Source: JAWCLZ01 sp037443105 (GTDB lineage Archaea > Halobacteriota > JAWCLZ01). Taken from it: a stretch of DNA of 35,976 bases. The position numbers were made by a program, and so were the translations under genes. The notes beneath the pieces were generated by a model. The model ran no database searches. It was not told the DNA's origin and saw nothing but the letters and a program-made list of their open reading frames with translations. Positions 8,378-15,386 of this stretch are shown in pieces (the first letter of the stretch is position 1; every line of letters starts with the position of its first letter). The stretch is taken from the NCBI GenBank assembly GCA_037443105.1, contig JBBIOZ010000006.1, forward strand, positions 1 through 35,976. Direction: 5' to 3'.

Positions 8378-8781
8378 GCATAATAATAGATACCTCAGCC
8401 ATAGTTGCAGCTAGGAATAGCGATGATAAAAATCATAAAATAGCGGTAGCCATCTTTGAAGATATAATAGGTGGCATTTATGGCACTGCAATTATAAGCG
8501 ACCTAATTTTGAGCGAAGCGATCTCCTACGCCTACGTGGCTACCAAGAATAAAAATATCGCTCTAGACATTGCAAAATTCGCTCAAACAAAGCCTATTAA
8601 ACTGTTCTTCCTGGGACCGGCTGATATAGATCTGGCACTTGAGCTGTATCAGCAGTACTTCGACTCTGAATTGAGCTTCATCGACTGCACCACAATTGCA
8701 CTGATGAAGCGCCTTCGAATAGAAGCAATATTCACATTCGACCGGGAATTCATAGGAATAGTGAAGACAGTTGGGGTGTAA
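8374..8781 (+). CDS. vapC: VapC-type PIN-domain ribonuclease toxin
   Basis: 135 residues, a normal PIN-domain length. The four acidic residues of the Mg-dependent nuclease site can be placed: Asp6 (IIIDTSA), Glu48 (LILSEAI), Asp104 (SFIDC) and Asp123 (FTFDREF). VapC toxins cleave tRNA or rRNA. The gene overlaps the upstream antitoxin gene by 4 nt (ATGA), the classical toxin-antitoxin layout. Nothing appears broken, so the pair should be functional. Confidence 0.9.
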   Translation: MSIIIDTSAIVAARNSDDKNHKIAVAIFEDIIGGIYGTAIISDLILSEAISYAYVATKNKNIALDIAKFAQTKPIKLFFLGPADIDLALELYQQYFDSELSFIDCTTIALMKRLRIEAIFTFDREFIGIVKTVGV

Positions 8782-8878
8782 TTTTATATCATAATTACAT
8801 CATCATTATTTACCAAATATTTTTATATCTCAATCTACAAAATTTATCTAAGCCTTTCTGAACTTAGGTGGGCGTAGT

Positions 8879-9286
8879 ATGGGAGATAAGGATAGAAATA
8901 AAATGCTAGTAGCAACATCATTACTGCTGCTAGCTATATTTTTAATTTTAAATATTAAAGAAGATATTAAGGAAACTGCACCTGCTCAAATTCAGACTCA
9001 GCCCACACCACCTCAAGAAGAGAATACACCAGCTTCGCCAACTCAAAGCTCGACACCCAGCCCATCTCCCACAACGACACCAGAGTTCAGAGGAACAACA
9101 TATGATACTGCAACAGACACTACAGCAACAGACGATACTGCAACAGACACTGATGCTGCTTCTGCTACACCTCCCACGCAAACTGATCCAACCCCAGTGC
9201 CTGAATATCCAACCACTGCGCTACCCATTGCTATAATTTTAGTGATGTTTTTGTTTTCCCAAATTGTGGGGAGGATTTGGAGATAA
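8879..9286 (+). CDS. Thr/Pro/Asp-rich protein with N- and C-terminal membrane segments
   Basis: 135 residues of unknown family. A short charged start (MGDKDRNK) is followed by a hydrophobic helix (about 9-25), then about 80 residues of low-complexity linker rich in Thr, Pro, Ser, Gln, Ala and Asp, and a second hydrophobic segment near the end (TALPIAIILVMFLFSQIVG) followed by Arg residues. This suggests an extracellular, possibly O-glycosylated loop tethered at both ends, or a cleaved N-terminal signal with a C-terminal anchor. The linker contains an imperfect 30-bp DNA duplication (9104-9121 and 9134-9151 are identical). The ribosome site GGTGGGCG lies 6-13 nt before the ATG. Confidence 0.6.
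   Translation: MGDKDRNKMLVATSLLLLAIFLILNIKEDIKETAPAQIQTQPTPPQEENTPASPTQSSTPSPSPTTTPEFRGTTYDTATDTTATDDTATDTDAASATPPTQTDPTPVPEYPTTALPIAIILVMFLFSQIVGRIWR
9104..9151 (+). repeat. 30-bp period internal repeat encoding a Thr-Asp-Thr-Ala linker
   Basis: The 18-nt segment starting GATACTGCAACAGACAC occurs at 9104-9121 and again at 9134-9151, with similar sequence between. It encodes the Asp/Thr/Ala linker of the surface protein. Such repeats change length by slippage. Confidence 0.7.
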
Positions 9287-9320
9287 ACTTGAGTTGGGAA
9301 AATACATTCCACGCTGTCGC

Positions 9321-9348
9321 GCTGCTAAGCATCGCATTGCTCAGCAGC
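9321..9348. other. Strong inverted repeat between the surface-protein gene and tRNA-Thr
   Basis: GCTGCT-A-AGCA and TGCT-C-AGCAGC form a 10-bp stem with one A-C mismatch and a 6-nt loop. It begins 34 nt after the stop at 9286. There is no T-run directly after it on either strand, so a simple terminator is not obvious. A TATA-like stretch at 9402-9413 lies 54 nt to its right and could drive a short minus-strand RNA through it. It may be a 3'-end processing signal or part of a small RNA. Confidence 0.5.
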
Positions 9349-9461
9349 ATATAAAATGGAATTAAACATATTTCTATTACTATACTGCGCTGCCTTTCTA
9401 GTTATATATATAAAAATGCTATCTCAGAGATAAAAACTGCAAGGCTTTACCGAAGGTTAAA

Positions 9462-9535
9462 AGCCGCCGGAGGGATTTGAACCCTCGAACTGCTGATTAC
9501 GAATCAGCCGCTTTACCGGGCTAAGCCACGGCGGC
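9462..9535 (-). tRNA. tRNA-Thr (anticodon CGU)
   Basis: Read on the minus strand this is a complete cloverleaf of 74 nt. The acceptor GCCGCCG pairs with CGGCGGC. The D arm is GCTTAGCCCGGTAAAGC. The anticodon stem-loop is GCTGA-TTCGTAA-TCAGC with anticodon CGT, and the T arm is GAGGG-TTCAAAT-CCCTC. The discriminator is U, as in archaeal tRNA-Thr. CCA is not encoded. It decodes ACG. No intron is present. Confidence 0.96.
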
Positions 9536-9626
9536 TCAAATATTATATATTTTCCTAAACATAACGATTGCTATTAGAACTGGGGTTGTCTTCAGCTTCT
9601 CTACGCTTCTCAATTGCGAGAGCAAG

Positions 9627-9635
9627 CTTAAAGTA
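9627..9635 (+). promoter_or_regulatory. Possible TATA box of tRNA-Arg
   Basis: CTTAAAGTA is centred 26 nt before the mature 5' end of tRNA-Arg at 9657, the expected distance for an archaeal box A. The match to a TATA consensus is only moderate. Confidence 0.35.
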
Positions 9636-9656
9636 TTCCCAGATACATGTTCTATC

Positions 9657-9746
9657 GGGCGTGTGGCCTAGCCAGGACAGGGCGGCAGCGCTAAAGCCGT
9701 ATGCCTCCTAAGCTGTAGATCAGGGGTTCGAATCCCCTCACGCCCG
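9657..9746 (+). tRNA. tRNA-Arg (anticodon CCU) with a 15-nt non-canonical intron
   Basis: The acceptor GGGCGTG pairs with CACGCCC and the discriminator is G. The D arm is GCCT...GGGC and the T arm AGGGG-TTCGAAT-CCCCT is standard. Between the 5' anticodon strand GCAGC (9685-9689) and the loop CTCCTAA (9705-9711) lie 15 extra nt (9690-9704). Because of a repeated GC, the insertion could also be placed at 9689-9703 or 9688-9702. Removing it restores a perfect five-pair anticodon stem (GCAGC/GCTGT), loop CTCCTAA with anticodon CCT, and variable loop AGATC, for a 75-nt mature tRNA decoding AGG. The insertion sits near position 31/32, not at the canonical 37/38 site. Confidence 0.88.
9690..9704 (+). 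other. Putative tRNA intron near position 31/32
   Basis: These 15 nt interrupt the 5' side of the anticodon stem-loop of tRNA-Arg(CCU). Local pairing such as CGGC (9683-9686) with GCCG (9696-9699), closing a loop, offers a possible four-pair central helix of a relaxed bulge-helix-bulge substrate for the splicing endonuclease. The precise splice sites cannot be fixed by sequence alone. Confidence 0.65.
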
Positions 9747-9897
9747 TGTACGCCAACGCCTTTGAAAGCACTGCTAGATATGAAATCTTTTTGCCATATT
9801 TTAAAGCCATCCAAGATAAAATCCACTTCCATATTAAAATTATTAAGGCCAGCTTTTTAAGTAGCATTCTGCTCCCTGCAGAAAGATCAGGTCAAAT

Positions 9898-9906
9898 ATT
9901 TATAAA
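9898..9906 (+). promoter_or_regulatory. TATA-like element upstream of the SagB/nitroreductase gene
   Basis: ATTTATAAA lies about 40 nt before the TTG start at 9943. A start site near 9928 would leave a short leader holding the Shine-Dalgarno GGAGGTG (9930-9936). Confidence 0.4.
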
Positions 9907-9942
9907 GCTTTAAATATTAAAAATATATTGGAGGTGGCTGAT

Positions 9943-10648
9943 TTGAATCTTAGAGCACTTCCCAGAAGAGAATTTTTAAAGCTAGCTATAGCTTGTGCTG
10001 CTAATCTTGGTCTTGCAAGCTGCCTCACCCGTGAGGTTAGAGAGGAGGCGCTTCAAATTGAAGTAGGGGATATGGTAAAACTTCCCAAGCCGAGATATGA
10101 TGGTGAGATAGCCATCGAGGCCGCATTGCTAGGGAGGAGGTCTGTAAGAGCTTACTCAAGCGAGAATTTAAAGCTCGAAGAGATATCGCAATTACTCTGG
10201 GCAGCGCAAGGGATAACTTCTGCTCTAGGTTATAGAACAGCTCCCTCCGCAGGTGCACTCTATCCGCTTGAGCTTTATCTTGCAGCAGGAGATGTTGAAG
10301 GTATAGATGAAGGTGTTTATAAATACATGCCAAAAGAGCACGCGTTAATAAAAGTTCGAGATGGAGATGTGAGAGAGGAGCTTGCAAATGCAGAGATGTG
10401 TATCAGAGGCAGCTGCTGACATAGTAATTTCAGCGGTTTATGAGAGAACCACTTTGAAATATGGAGAGAGGGGCAGGAGATATGTTCATATGGAGGCAGG
10501 GCATGCTGCTCAAAACGTTTATCTCCAAGCGATTTCATTAAACCTTGGAACCGTGGTTATAGGTGCCTTCTTTGATGAAAAGGTAAAGGAGATCTTAAAT
10601 ATGCAGGAAGAGCCTCTTTACATCATGCCGGTTGGAAGAAAAGCTTAA
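9943..10648 (+). pseudogene. Frameshifted SagB-type nitroreductase-family protein with Tat signal
   Basis: Two overlapping frames together encode one SagB/nitroreductase-like flavoprotein of about 235 residues. The first frame carries the N-terminal half (GRRSVRAYSSENL, AAQGITSALGYRTAPSAGALYPLELY). It ends at a stop near 10417. The second frame, from about 10394, continues with AAADIVISAVYERT, RYVHMEAGHAAQNVYLQA and the family ending EPLYIMPVGRK. At the junction (about 10390-10396) the reading frame shifts. Relatives have a few extra residues here, so a deletion of about 11 nt, or a 1-nt error, would explain it. The start is TTG 9943, 7 nt after GGAGGTG; the protein then begins MNLRALPRREFLKLAIACAANLGLASC, with a twin-arginine motif and a lipobox-like Cys, so it would be exported folded with its FMN. 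Split as it is, the gene is probably inactive, or the read is wrong. Confidence 0.8.
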
Positions 10649-10677
10649 TTTGCTTTAGCTACCATTAGAGTTAAAAA

Positions 10678-10902
10678 ATGCAGTTGAGAAAGAAAATTCA
10701 AAATCCTCAGAAATGCTTGAGTGCATCTCTGGGGAAAAAAATCACTGTTGCCCTTAAAAATGGAAAGGAATATCAAGGGGAACTCAAAGGCTTTGATGAG
10801 CATATGAATCTAGTACTTGAAAATGCAGAGCTAATGAATGAGGGAAGGAAACTGGATACGGTTGTTATAAGGGGAGATACGATTTTTTATATCATAATAT
10901 AG
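10678..10902 (+). CDS. Archaeal Lsm/Sm-like RNA-binding protein
   Basis: 74 residues, the standard size of an archaeal SmAP. The Sm1 motif is KKITVALKNGKEYQGELKGFDEHMNLVLENA (about 21-51), with the Asp and Asn that line the uridine pocket, and Sm2 is VVIRGDTIFYI (62-72). It should form a six- or seven-membered ring that binds U-rich RNA, acting in RNA metabolism. The endonuclease-III-like gene follows 21 nt later on the same strand, so the two may form one unit. Confidence 0.95.
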   Translation: MQLRKKIQNPQKCLSASLGKKITVALKNGKEYQGELKGFDEHMNLVLENAELMNEGRKLDTVVIRGDTIFYIII

Positions 10903-10923
10903 GAGATATAAGAAATAGGCAGC

Positions 10924-11529
10924 ATGGTTAAAGAAATTCTTTCCAAGATGCCTTCTTATTCAGATGAACTTGGTCTGGATCTTGCTAAGCCTGAAGATAG
11001 ATTCAAATGGTTTTTAGCCTCGATGCTTTTCGCAAAGAGGATTTCAAGCGAGATCGCTAAGAAAACTTTTCAAAAGTTCGTAGAAAGAGGTTTAACATCC
11101 CCAGATAAATTACTGGACGCAGGCTGGGATAAAGTGGTTGAGGTTCTGGATTCAGGGGGCTATGTGAGATATGACTTTTCAACAGCCACAAATCTGCTTT
11201 ATGCAGCTGAACTTTTGAAGAAACGCTACAATGGAAGTTTGGAAGAGCTGCACGCGCAAGCTAGCGACTCGATGGACTTGGAGAGGAGGCTTCTGGAGTT
11301 TAAAGGCATTGGGGGAGTTGCGATCAACATATTCCTCAGAGAGCTTCGTGGAATTTGGGCTAAAGCAAAGCCTAAATTCTCTCCCAGAGCACTGGATGTG
11401 GCTGAAAAACTTGGGATTGATAAAAAAGATTTAGAGACTTATGAATCCAAGCTTGTGAGAATTAACCTGCAGTACTGCAGAAGGCAGAGGTGCCAAGAAT
11501 GCTTGGTCAAGGACTACTGCAAGGCTTAG
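10924..11529 (+). CDS. Endonuclease III-like HhH protein lacking the usual catalytic residues
   Basis: 201 residues. A helix-hairpin-helix (LEFKGIGGVAINIFL, about 124-138) and a C-terminal four-cysteine cluster (Cys185, 190, 193, 199) identify the endonuclease III/MutY superfamily. In active EndoIII the hairpin reads LPGVGRKTA with the catalytic Lys and is followed by VDTHV with the catalytic Asp. Here those positions read FKGIGGVAI and KFSPRALDV, so neither Lys nor Asp is evident. The cluster spacing is C-x4-C-x2-C-x5-C instead of C-x6-C-x2-C-x5-C. It may still bind damaged DNA or be a glycosylase with a shifted active site. The gene lies between the Lsm gene and the hyp operon. Confidence 0.75.
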   Translation: MVKEILSKMPSYSDELGLDLAKPEDRFKWFLASMLFAKRISSEIAKKTFQKFVERGLTSPDKLLDAGWDKVVEVLDSGGYVRYDFSTATNLLYAAELLKKRYNGSLEELHAQASDSMDLERRLLEFKGIGGVAINIFLRELRGIWAKAKPKFSPRALDVAEKLGIDKKDLETYESKLVRINLQYCRRQRCQECLVKDYCKA

Positions 11530-11532
11530 CAT

Positions 11533-11545
11533 AAATTTTATATTC
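11533..11545 (+). promoter_or_regulatory. Promoter of the hypCBAD operon
   Basis: AAATTTTATATTC lies about 30 nt before the hypC ATG at 11570, consistent with a TATA box giving a leaderless or very short-leader mRNA. Confidence 0.45.
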
Positions 11546-11569
11546 AATAGGGTTGCAAATTCAATAGCA

Positions 11570-11806
11570 ATGTGTCTCGCGATTCCTGCTAGAATTTTAG
11601 AGATCAGCGAGGAGAGAAATGTGGCTAGAGTGGATTTTGGAGATGGTACCACTCGAGAGGTGAATATTTCCCTTGTAGACGCCAAAGTGGGTGAATATGT
11701 GATTGTTCACGCTGGATTCGCGATTCAAGTAATGGATGAGAAGGCAGCGAATGAAACTCTGCAGATGTGGAGGGAAATACTGAGGTGTAGAAATGCCACT
11801 GGATGA
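11570..11806 (+). CDS. hypC: Hydrogenase maturation chaperone HypC
   Basis: 78 residues beginning MCLAIPARILEI. The Cys2 just after the start Met is the family's essential residue that holds the Fe(CN)2CO precursor with HypD. The rest (VDFGDGTTREVNISLVDAKVGEYVIVHAGFAIQVMDEKAA) is the typical HypC/HupF OB-like fold. First gene of hypC-hypB-hypA-hypD; it overlaps hypB by 14 nt. Confidence 0.96.
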   Translation: MCLAIPARILEISEERNVARVDFGDGTTREVNISLVDAKVGEYVIVHAGFAIQVMDEKAANETLQMWREILRCRNATG

Positions 11807-12464
11807 AGTTATAACACCTGAGAGGACCTTCGACGTAGAACTTGAGAGAGACCTGCTTCTTGAGAATGAAAAAATTGCACTGCAAAACCGAGAGCTGCTG
11901 AGGAAAAAAGGAATAAGAGCGATAGATATAATGGGATCGATTGGTTCAGGCAAAACCACGCTTATAGAGCAGCTTGCAAAGCATTTGAATCGGAAGTATA
12001 AAATAGCGGTTTTCAATGGCGACGTTACCACGACCATTGACTCGGATCGCGTGAAGAAGCAGGGCGTTGAGGTGGTGCAGATCAACACCGGCAAGGAATG
12101 TCATTTGGATGCTGAATTGATTAGAAGGGCACTGCAGAAAATAAACCTTGATAAGATAGACCTCATCTTGGTGGAAAATGTTGGAAATCTCATTTGTCCA
12201 GCTGAATTTCCCCTTGGGTGTGAAAAGCGAGTTGTGGTTATAAGTGTAACAGAGGGGCCGTATATGGTGGTCAAACATCCCTTTATATTTCAAAGTGCGG
12301 ATGTTGTAGTGGTCAATAAAAAAGATTTAGCGAGAGCGATGAAAGTTAGCGTGAAGAGGTTAAAGGAAGATGTCATTCGAATAAATCCCAGAGCAGTTGC
12401 AGTTGCCACGAATTGCAGAAAAGGAGAGGGAATATCTAGAGTGATCAGTGCTCTTAAACTGTGA
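11793..12464 (+). CDS. hypB: Hydrogenase nickel-incorporation GTPase HypB
   Basis: 223 residues. The P-loop is IMGSIGSGKTTLIEQL (about 49-64), and NKKD near residue 175 is the guanine-specificity motif. Metal-binding residues of the core are seen in TGKECHLDAELI and NLICPAEFPLGCEK. It lacks the N-terminal CxxCGC nickel site of some bacterial HypB proteins, as archaeal HypB does. It hydrolyses GTP to deliver nickel with HypA to the NiFe-hydrogenase large subunit. It is 4 nt ahead of hypA. Confidence 0.95.
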   Translation: MPLDEVITPERTFDVELERDLLLENEKIALQNRELLRKKGIRAIDIMGSIGSGKTTLIEQLAKHLNRKYKIAVFNGDVTTTIDSDRVKKQGVEVVQINTGKECHLDAELIRRALQKINLDKIDLILVENVGNLICPAEFPLGCEKRVVVISVTEGPYMVVKHPFIFQSADVVVVNKKDLARAMKVSVKRLKEDVIRINPRAVAVATNCRKGEGISRVISALKL

Positions 12465-12468
12465 TTCA

Positions 12469-12840
12469 ATGCATGAATATTCAATTGCTTTACAATTAGT
12501 CAATAATTTGCTTCAGGAAGCGGAAAAGCACAATGCAAATAAAGTTCTGGAGGTGCACATTGTAATTGGAAAGCTCACCTTCCTGGGAAAGGAGCAAATA
12601 AAATTCTGCTATGAGACCCTTGCCAGAGGAAGCATTCTGGAGAACTCTCAGCTCTACATCGAAGAAAGAGATGGCTGCATTAAATGCATAGCTTGCGGAT
12701 ATGAGGGCTCTTTAAGCTATCAGGATGATCCAGAATATCATCTTTCCCTCCCTGCCTTCAGCTGCCCTGTGTGCGGCAGCGCTGTGGAAATTATCTCAGG
12801 TAGAGAATGTCTTATTAAAAAAATCAAGTTCTTGGTTTAA
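12469..12840 (+). CDS. hypA: Hydrogenase nickel chaperone HypA
   Basis: The start is set at ATG 12469, so that the protein begins MHEYSIALQLV with the nickel-binding His2-Glu3; an in-frame upstream extension to 12448 lies inside hypB and would bury that residue. It has about 123 residues. A structural zinc site is formed by C-x2-C pairs in CIKCIACGYEG and FSCPVCGSA. HypA hands nickel from HypB to the hydrogenase precursor. hypD follows 3 nt later. Confidence 0.95.
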   Translation: MHEYSIALQLVNNLLQEAEKHNANKVLEVHIVIGKLTFLGKEQIKFCYETLARGSILENSQLYIEERDGCIKCIACGYEGSLSYQDDPEYHLSLPAFSCPVCGSAVEIISGRECLIKKIKFLV

Positions 12841-12843
12841 TTT

Positions 12844-13923
12844 ATGAAAATTGAATTTAGATGTAGAGAGATTGCAGGCAAGATCCTGGAACGCTTGAAG
12901 GAAATGCAGCTCAATATCAGAATAATGCACGCTTGCGGCACCCATCAGGATACAATTGTTAAGTATGGCTTGGAATACCTGCTGAAGGGAGCTGGAGTTG
13001 AAGTTAGACAGGGGCCAGGCTGCCCGGTTTGCATAACGCCTCAGAGGGAAATTGAAGAGGGTATAATTCTTGCAAAGAAAGGCATAACCATAGCTACCTA
13101 TGGAGATATGGTGCGCGTGCCAGGGAGAGAGAGATCTCTGCTCGATATGCGTGCAGAGGGATGCGATGTCAGGGTTGTATATAGCATAGAAGATGCAGTT
13201 AAGATTGCAGCTGAGAATAAAAAGGAAGTGGTGTTCTTAGCAATTGGGTTTGAAACCACAGCACCCGGTACTGCTGCCACGCTTTTGAATACTAAGCTGG
13301 AGAATTTTTCAATTTTGAACTGCCATCGTTATTTCCCCCCGGCTTTGAAGGCATTGATAGCAATGGGCGAGGTAAAGCTGCATGGCTTGATCGACCCGGG
13401 ACACGTTAGTACCATAATCGGCTTGAAGCCATATGAGGAGATAAGCGAGAAATATCACATTCCTCAGGTGATAGCAGGCTTCGAGCCGCTTGACGTGCTC
13501 ATTGCCGTATTCATGCTTGCAAAGCAAATTAAAAGCGGCCAAGCAAAGGTTGAAAATGAGTACATTAGATCGGTGCGATACAGCGGCAATGAAAAAGCGC
13601 TTGCAATTATGAATGCGGTTTTCCAGCCCAGCGATGCTGAGTGGCGTGGCTTCGATGTCATTCCAGATTCAGGTATGAAGTTGAAAAAGGAGTTCGAGCA
13701 TTTCGATGCTAGGAAGAAATTTGAAGAAGAGCTTGAAGAGCTAAAGCAGTTTAAATTCGAAAAACCAAAGGGCTGCAAGTGCGATGAAGTGCTTCGCGGC
13801 TTAATATACTCGCATGAGTGCCCTCTTTTTGCAAAAGCTTGCTCTCCGCAGCATCCGATCGGACCCTGCATGGTCTCAATGGAGGGATCGTGTAACATTG
13901 AATATAAATATGGCAAGCGCTGA
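12844..13923 (+). CDS. hypD: Hydrogenase Fe-cyanide assembly scaffold HypD
   Basis: 359 residues, normal length. Conserved motifs are HACGTHQDT near the N-terminus, RQGPGCPVC for substrate Fe binding, GFETTAPGTA, and a C-terminal [4Fe-4S] region with Cys in CKCDEVLRG, ECPLFAKAC and GPCMVSMEGSC. With HypC it assembles Fe(CN)2CO. HypE and HypF, which make the cyanide ligand, are not in the window, nor is any hydrogenase structural gene. The stop is 2 nt from the end of the convergent DHH gene. Confidence 0.95.
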   Translation: MKIEFRCREIAGKILERLKEMQLNIRIMHACGTHQDTIVKYGLEYLLKGAGVEVRQGPGCPVCITPQREIEEGIILAKKGITIATYGDMVRVPGRERSLLDMRAEGCDVRVVYSIEDAVKIAAENKKEVVFLAIGFETTAPGTAATLLNTKLENFSILNCHRYFPPALKALIAMGEVKLHGLIDPGHVSTIIGLKPYEEISEKYHIPQVIAGFEPLDVLIAVFMLAKQIKSGQAKVENEYIRSVRYSGNEKALAIMNAVFQPSDAEWRGFDVIPDSGMKLKKEFEHFDARKKFEEELEELKQFKFEKPKGCKCDEVLRGLIYSHECPLFAKACSPQHPIGPCMVSMEGSCNIEYKYGKR

Positions 13924-13925
13924 CC

Positions 13926-15314
13926 TCAGTTTTTCGCTGCTAAATTACCTCTAAGCTGCTCGCCGATCTTCTTATCAAGTATCTTCAGAAATTCTTCTTC
14001 GCTGTTAAAGGGAATCATAGCTCCTGCAGCAATATCGTGACCCCCTCCAACTCCACCAACGCATGAAGCTGCCTCGCTTAGCGCAGTGGCTAGGTTCAAT
14101 CCCCGGCGCACTAATTCTTGATTGCCTCTGGCTGATACTTTAACTCCATCCTCAGCCTGTGCGAATGCAATTATTGGAAGGCTGCGCGTGCTTGCATTGG
14201 TGCTCATGCCTGCAATAATGCCGACAATGGTTTCTCTTATGCTGCTGCCAGCGTGGAAATACTGCAAATTCTCAAGGGTAACAATTCCCTTTTCCTTCAC
14301 AAACTTCAATCCCTCAGCGAGGTTTCTGCGATGCTGGTGAAGTAGATTTCTGGCATACGCGAAGGCAAGGCCTCGGTCTCCCAAGCAGACCGCTAGGCCA
14401 ACTTCAGCAAAGTCATAGCGAGCTGTAGCATTGAGCAAAGTGGCAAATTCCGATGCATCTCGAACTTCTGTACCCAGAGGTTCTTTTAAAAAAGTATATA
14501 CCTCGCCTATCAAGCGCTGTACAATGCGCGAGGAAATTCCATTTTCAAGGCAGAGTTGAAGTAATTTTGAAACTATCAATTGCTTCTCCTGCTTGGATAG
14601 ATCGATCCAGCGCCTCCACTCCTCATTCTTTAAATTAATGCCCAAGCGAAGGAGAAAAGCAAGGCATGCTTCTTCATTTCCACTCAAATTTGGGATGCAG
14701 GGATCAGAGGAATATTCCAGCAGCTTATGCAGAGGTCTAGTTTGCCTTCCAAAGAGCCTTAGGTCTCTTTCAAATGCCACAATGCCAAGTTTTCTGCCCT
14801 CCTCCAGAATCCAGCGATTAATTCCAGAGAGCTTGTTTTCTCTATGATCCTGCAGATCTCCAACCGCGCCTACGATTGCAAGTGGAATCAGGTCATCGCT
14901 GCTGCAGATATTTCTTGCGACAAGATAGCTTGCTCCAGCTCCGCTTAAATCTATTGAGCCATTGTAGCCGAAGAGGTGTGGATTTAAATGATGTTCAACG
15001 CCGCTGTCCCTAGGCTGATGGTGGTCGATCACTACAGCTTGCAATTTAAGCTCAGCAATCTTGGCTTGAACACCGCTCCCTAGGTCTGTGAAGATTACTA
15101 CCTCTGGATTTTGATCTGCTATTTCCTTCAAGGTTTTGTCATCGAGTTTTTTCACAATTTTATGAGAAAAATTGATACCAGCACGCTCAAGTGCTCTGCA
15201 CATAATACCGGCACTTGCGAGACCATCAGCATCTATATGGGAAACGATCAATGCACTGCTATATTTCTTTATTTCCAATGCGCAGTTTCTTGCAGCGTTA
15301 AATAATTTCTGCAT
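13926..15314 (-). CDS. DHH/DHHA1 family exonuclease (archaeal GAN/RecJ-like)
   Basis: About 462 residues from ATG 15314 (a TTG one codon earlier is also possible). The DHH domain shows SHIDADG (25-31), FTDLGSG (75-81) and the name-giving DHH (97-99). The DHHA1 domain near the C-terminus has CVGGVGGGHDIAAGAMIPF, the glycine-rich substrate-binding loop. Archaeal proteins of this size are the GINS-associated nuclease/RecJ-like 5'-3' exonucleases of replication and repair. It follows birA by 72 nt on the same strand, probably with its own promoter (TATA-like, minus strand, about 15335-15345). Confidence 0.88.
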   Translation of the reverse strand: MQKLFNAARNCALEIKKYSSALIVSHIDADGLASAGIMCRALERAGINFSHKIVKKLDDKTLKEIADQNPEVVIFTDLGSGVQAKIAELKLQAVVIDHHQPRDSGVEHHLNPHLFGYNGSIDLSGAGASYLVARNICSSDDLIPLAIVGAVGDLQDHRENKLSGINRWILEEGRKLGIVAFERDLRLFGRQTRPLHKLLEYSSDPCIPNLSGNEEACLAFLLRLGINLKNEEWRRWIDLSKQEKQLIVSKLLQLCLENGISSRIVQRLIGEVYTFLKEPLGTEVRDASEFATLLNATARYDFAEVGLAVCLGDRGLAFAYARNLLHQHRRNLAEGLKFVKEKGIVTLENLQYFHAGSSIRETIVGIIAGMSTNASTRSLPIIAFAQAEDGVKVSARGNQELVRRGLNLATALSEAASCVGGVGGGHDIAAGAMIPFNSEEEFLKILDKKIGEQLRGNLAAKN

Positions 15315-15386
15315 CAAAAGCTATACAACGAAGAGATATGAAAAGGTTTTGGTGAGCAAGGTGAAAATGAGTTCTCAATGCAGCAT

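Noticed and set aside
9541..9553. AT-rich stretch as the TATA box of tRNA-Thr
   Set aside because: It is centred only about 12 nt from the mature 5' end, too close to be a box A for that tRNA.
9657..9746. Long-variable-arm (type II) tRNA-Ser or tRNA-Leu
   Set aside because: Using GCT as anticodon needs C at position 33 and a mismatched stem, and the supposed variable arm does not pair. The Arg(CCU) fold with a 15-nt insertion is perfect.
10382..10648. Separate small nitroreductase gene
   Set aside because: It has no ribosome site and contains only the C-terminal half of the family; the N-terminal half ends in the overlapping frame, so this is one frameshifted gene.
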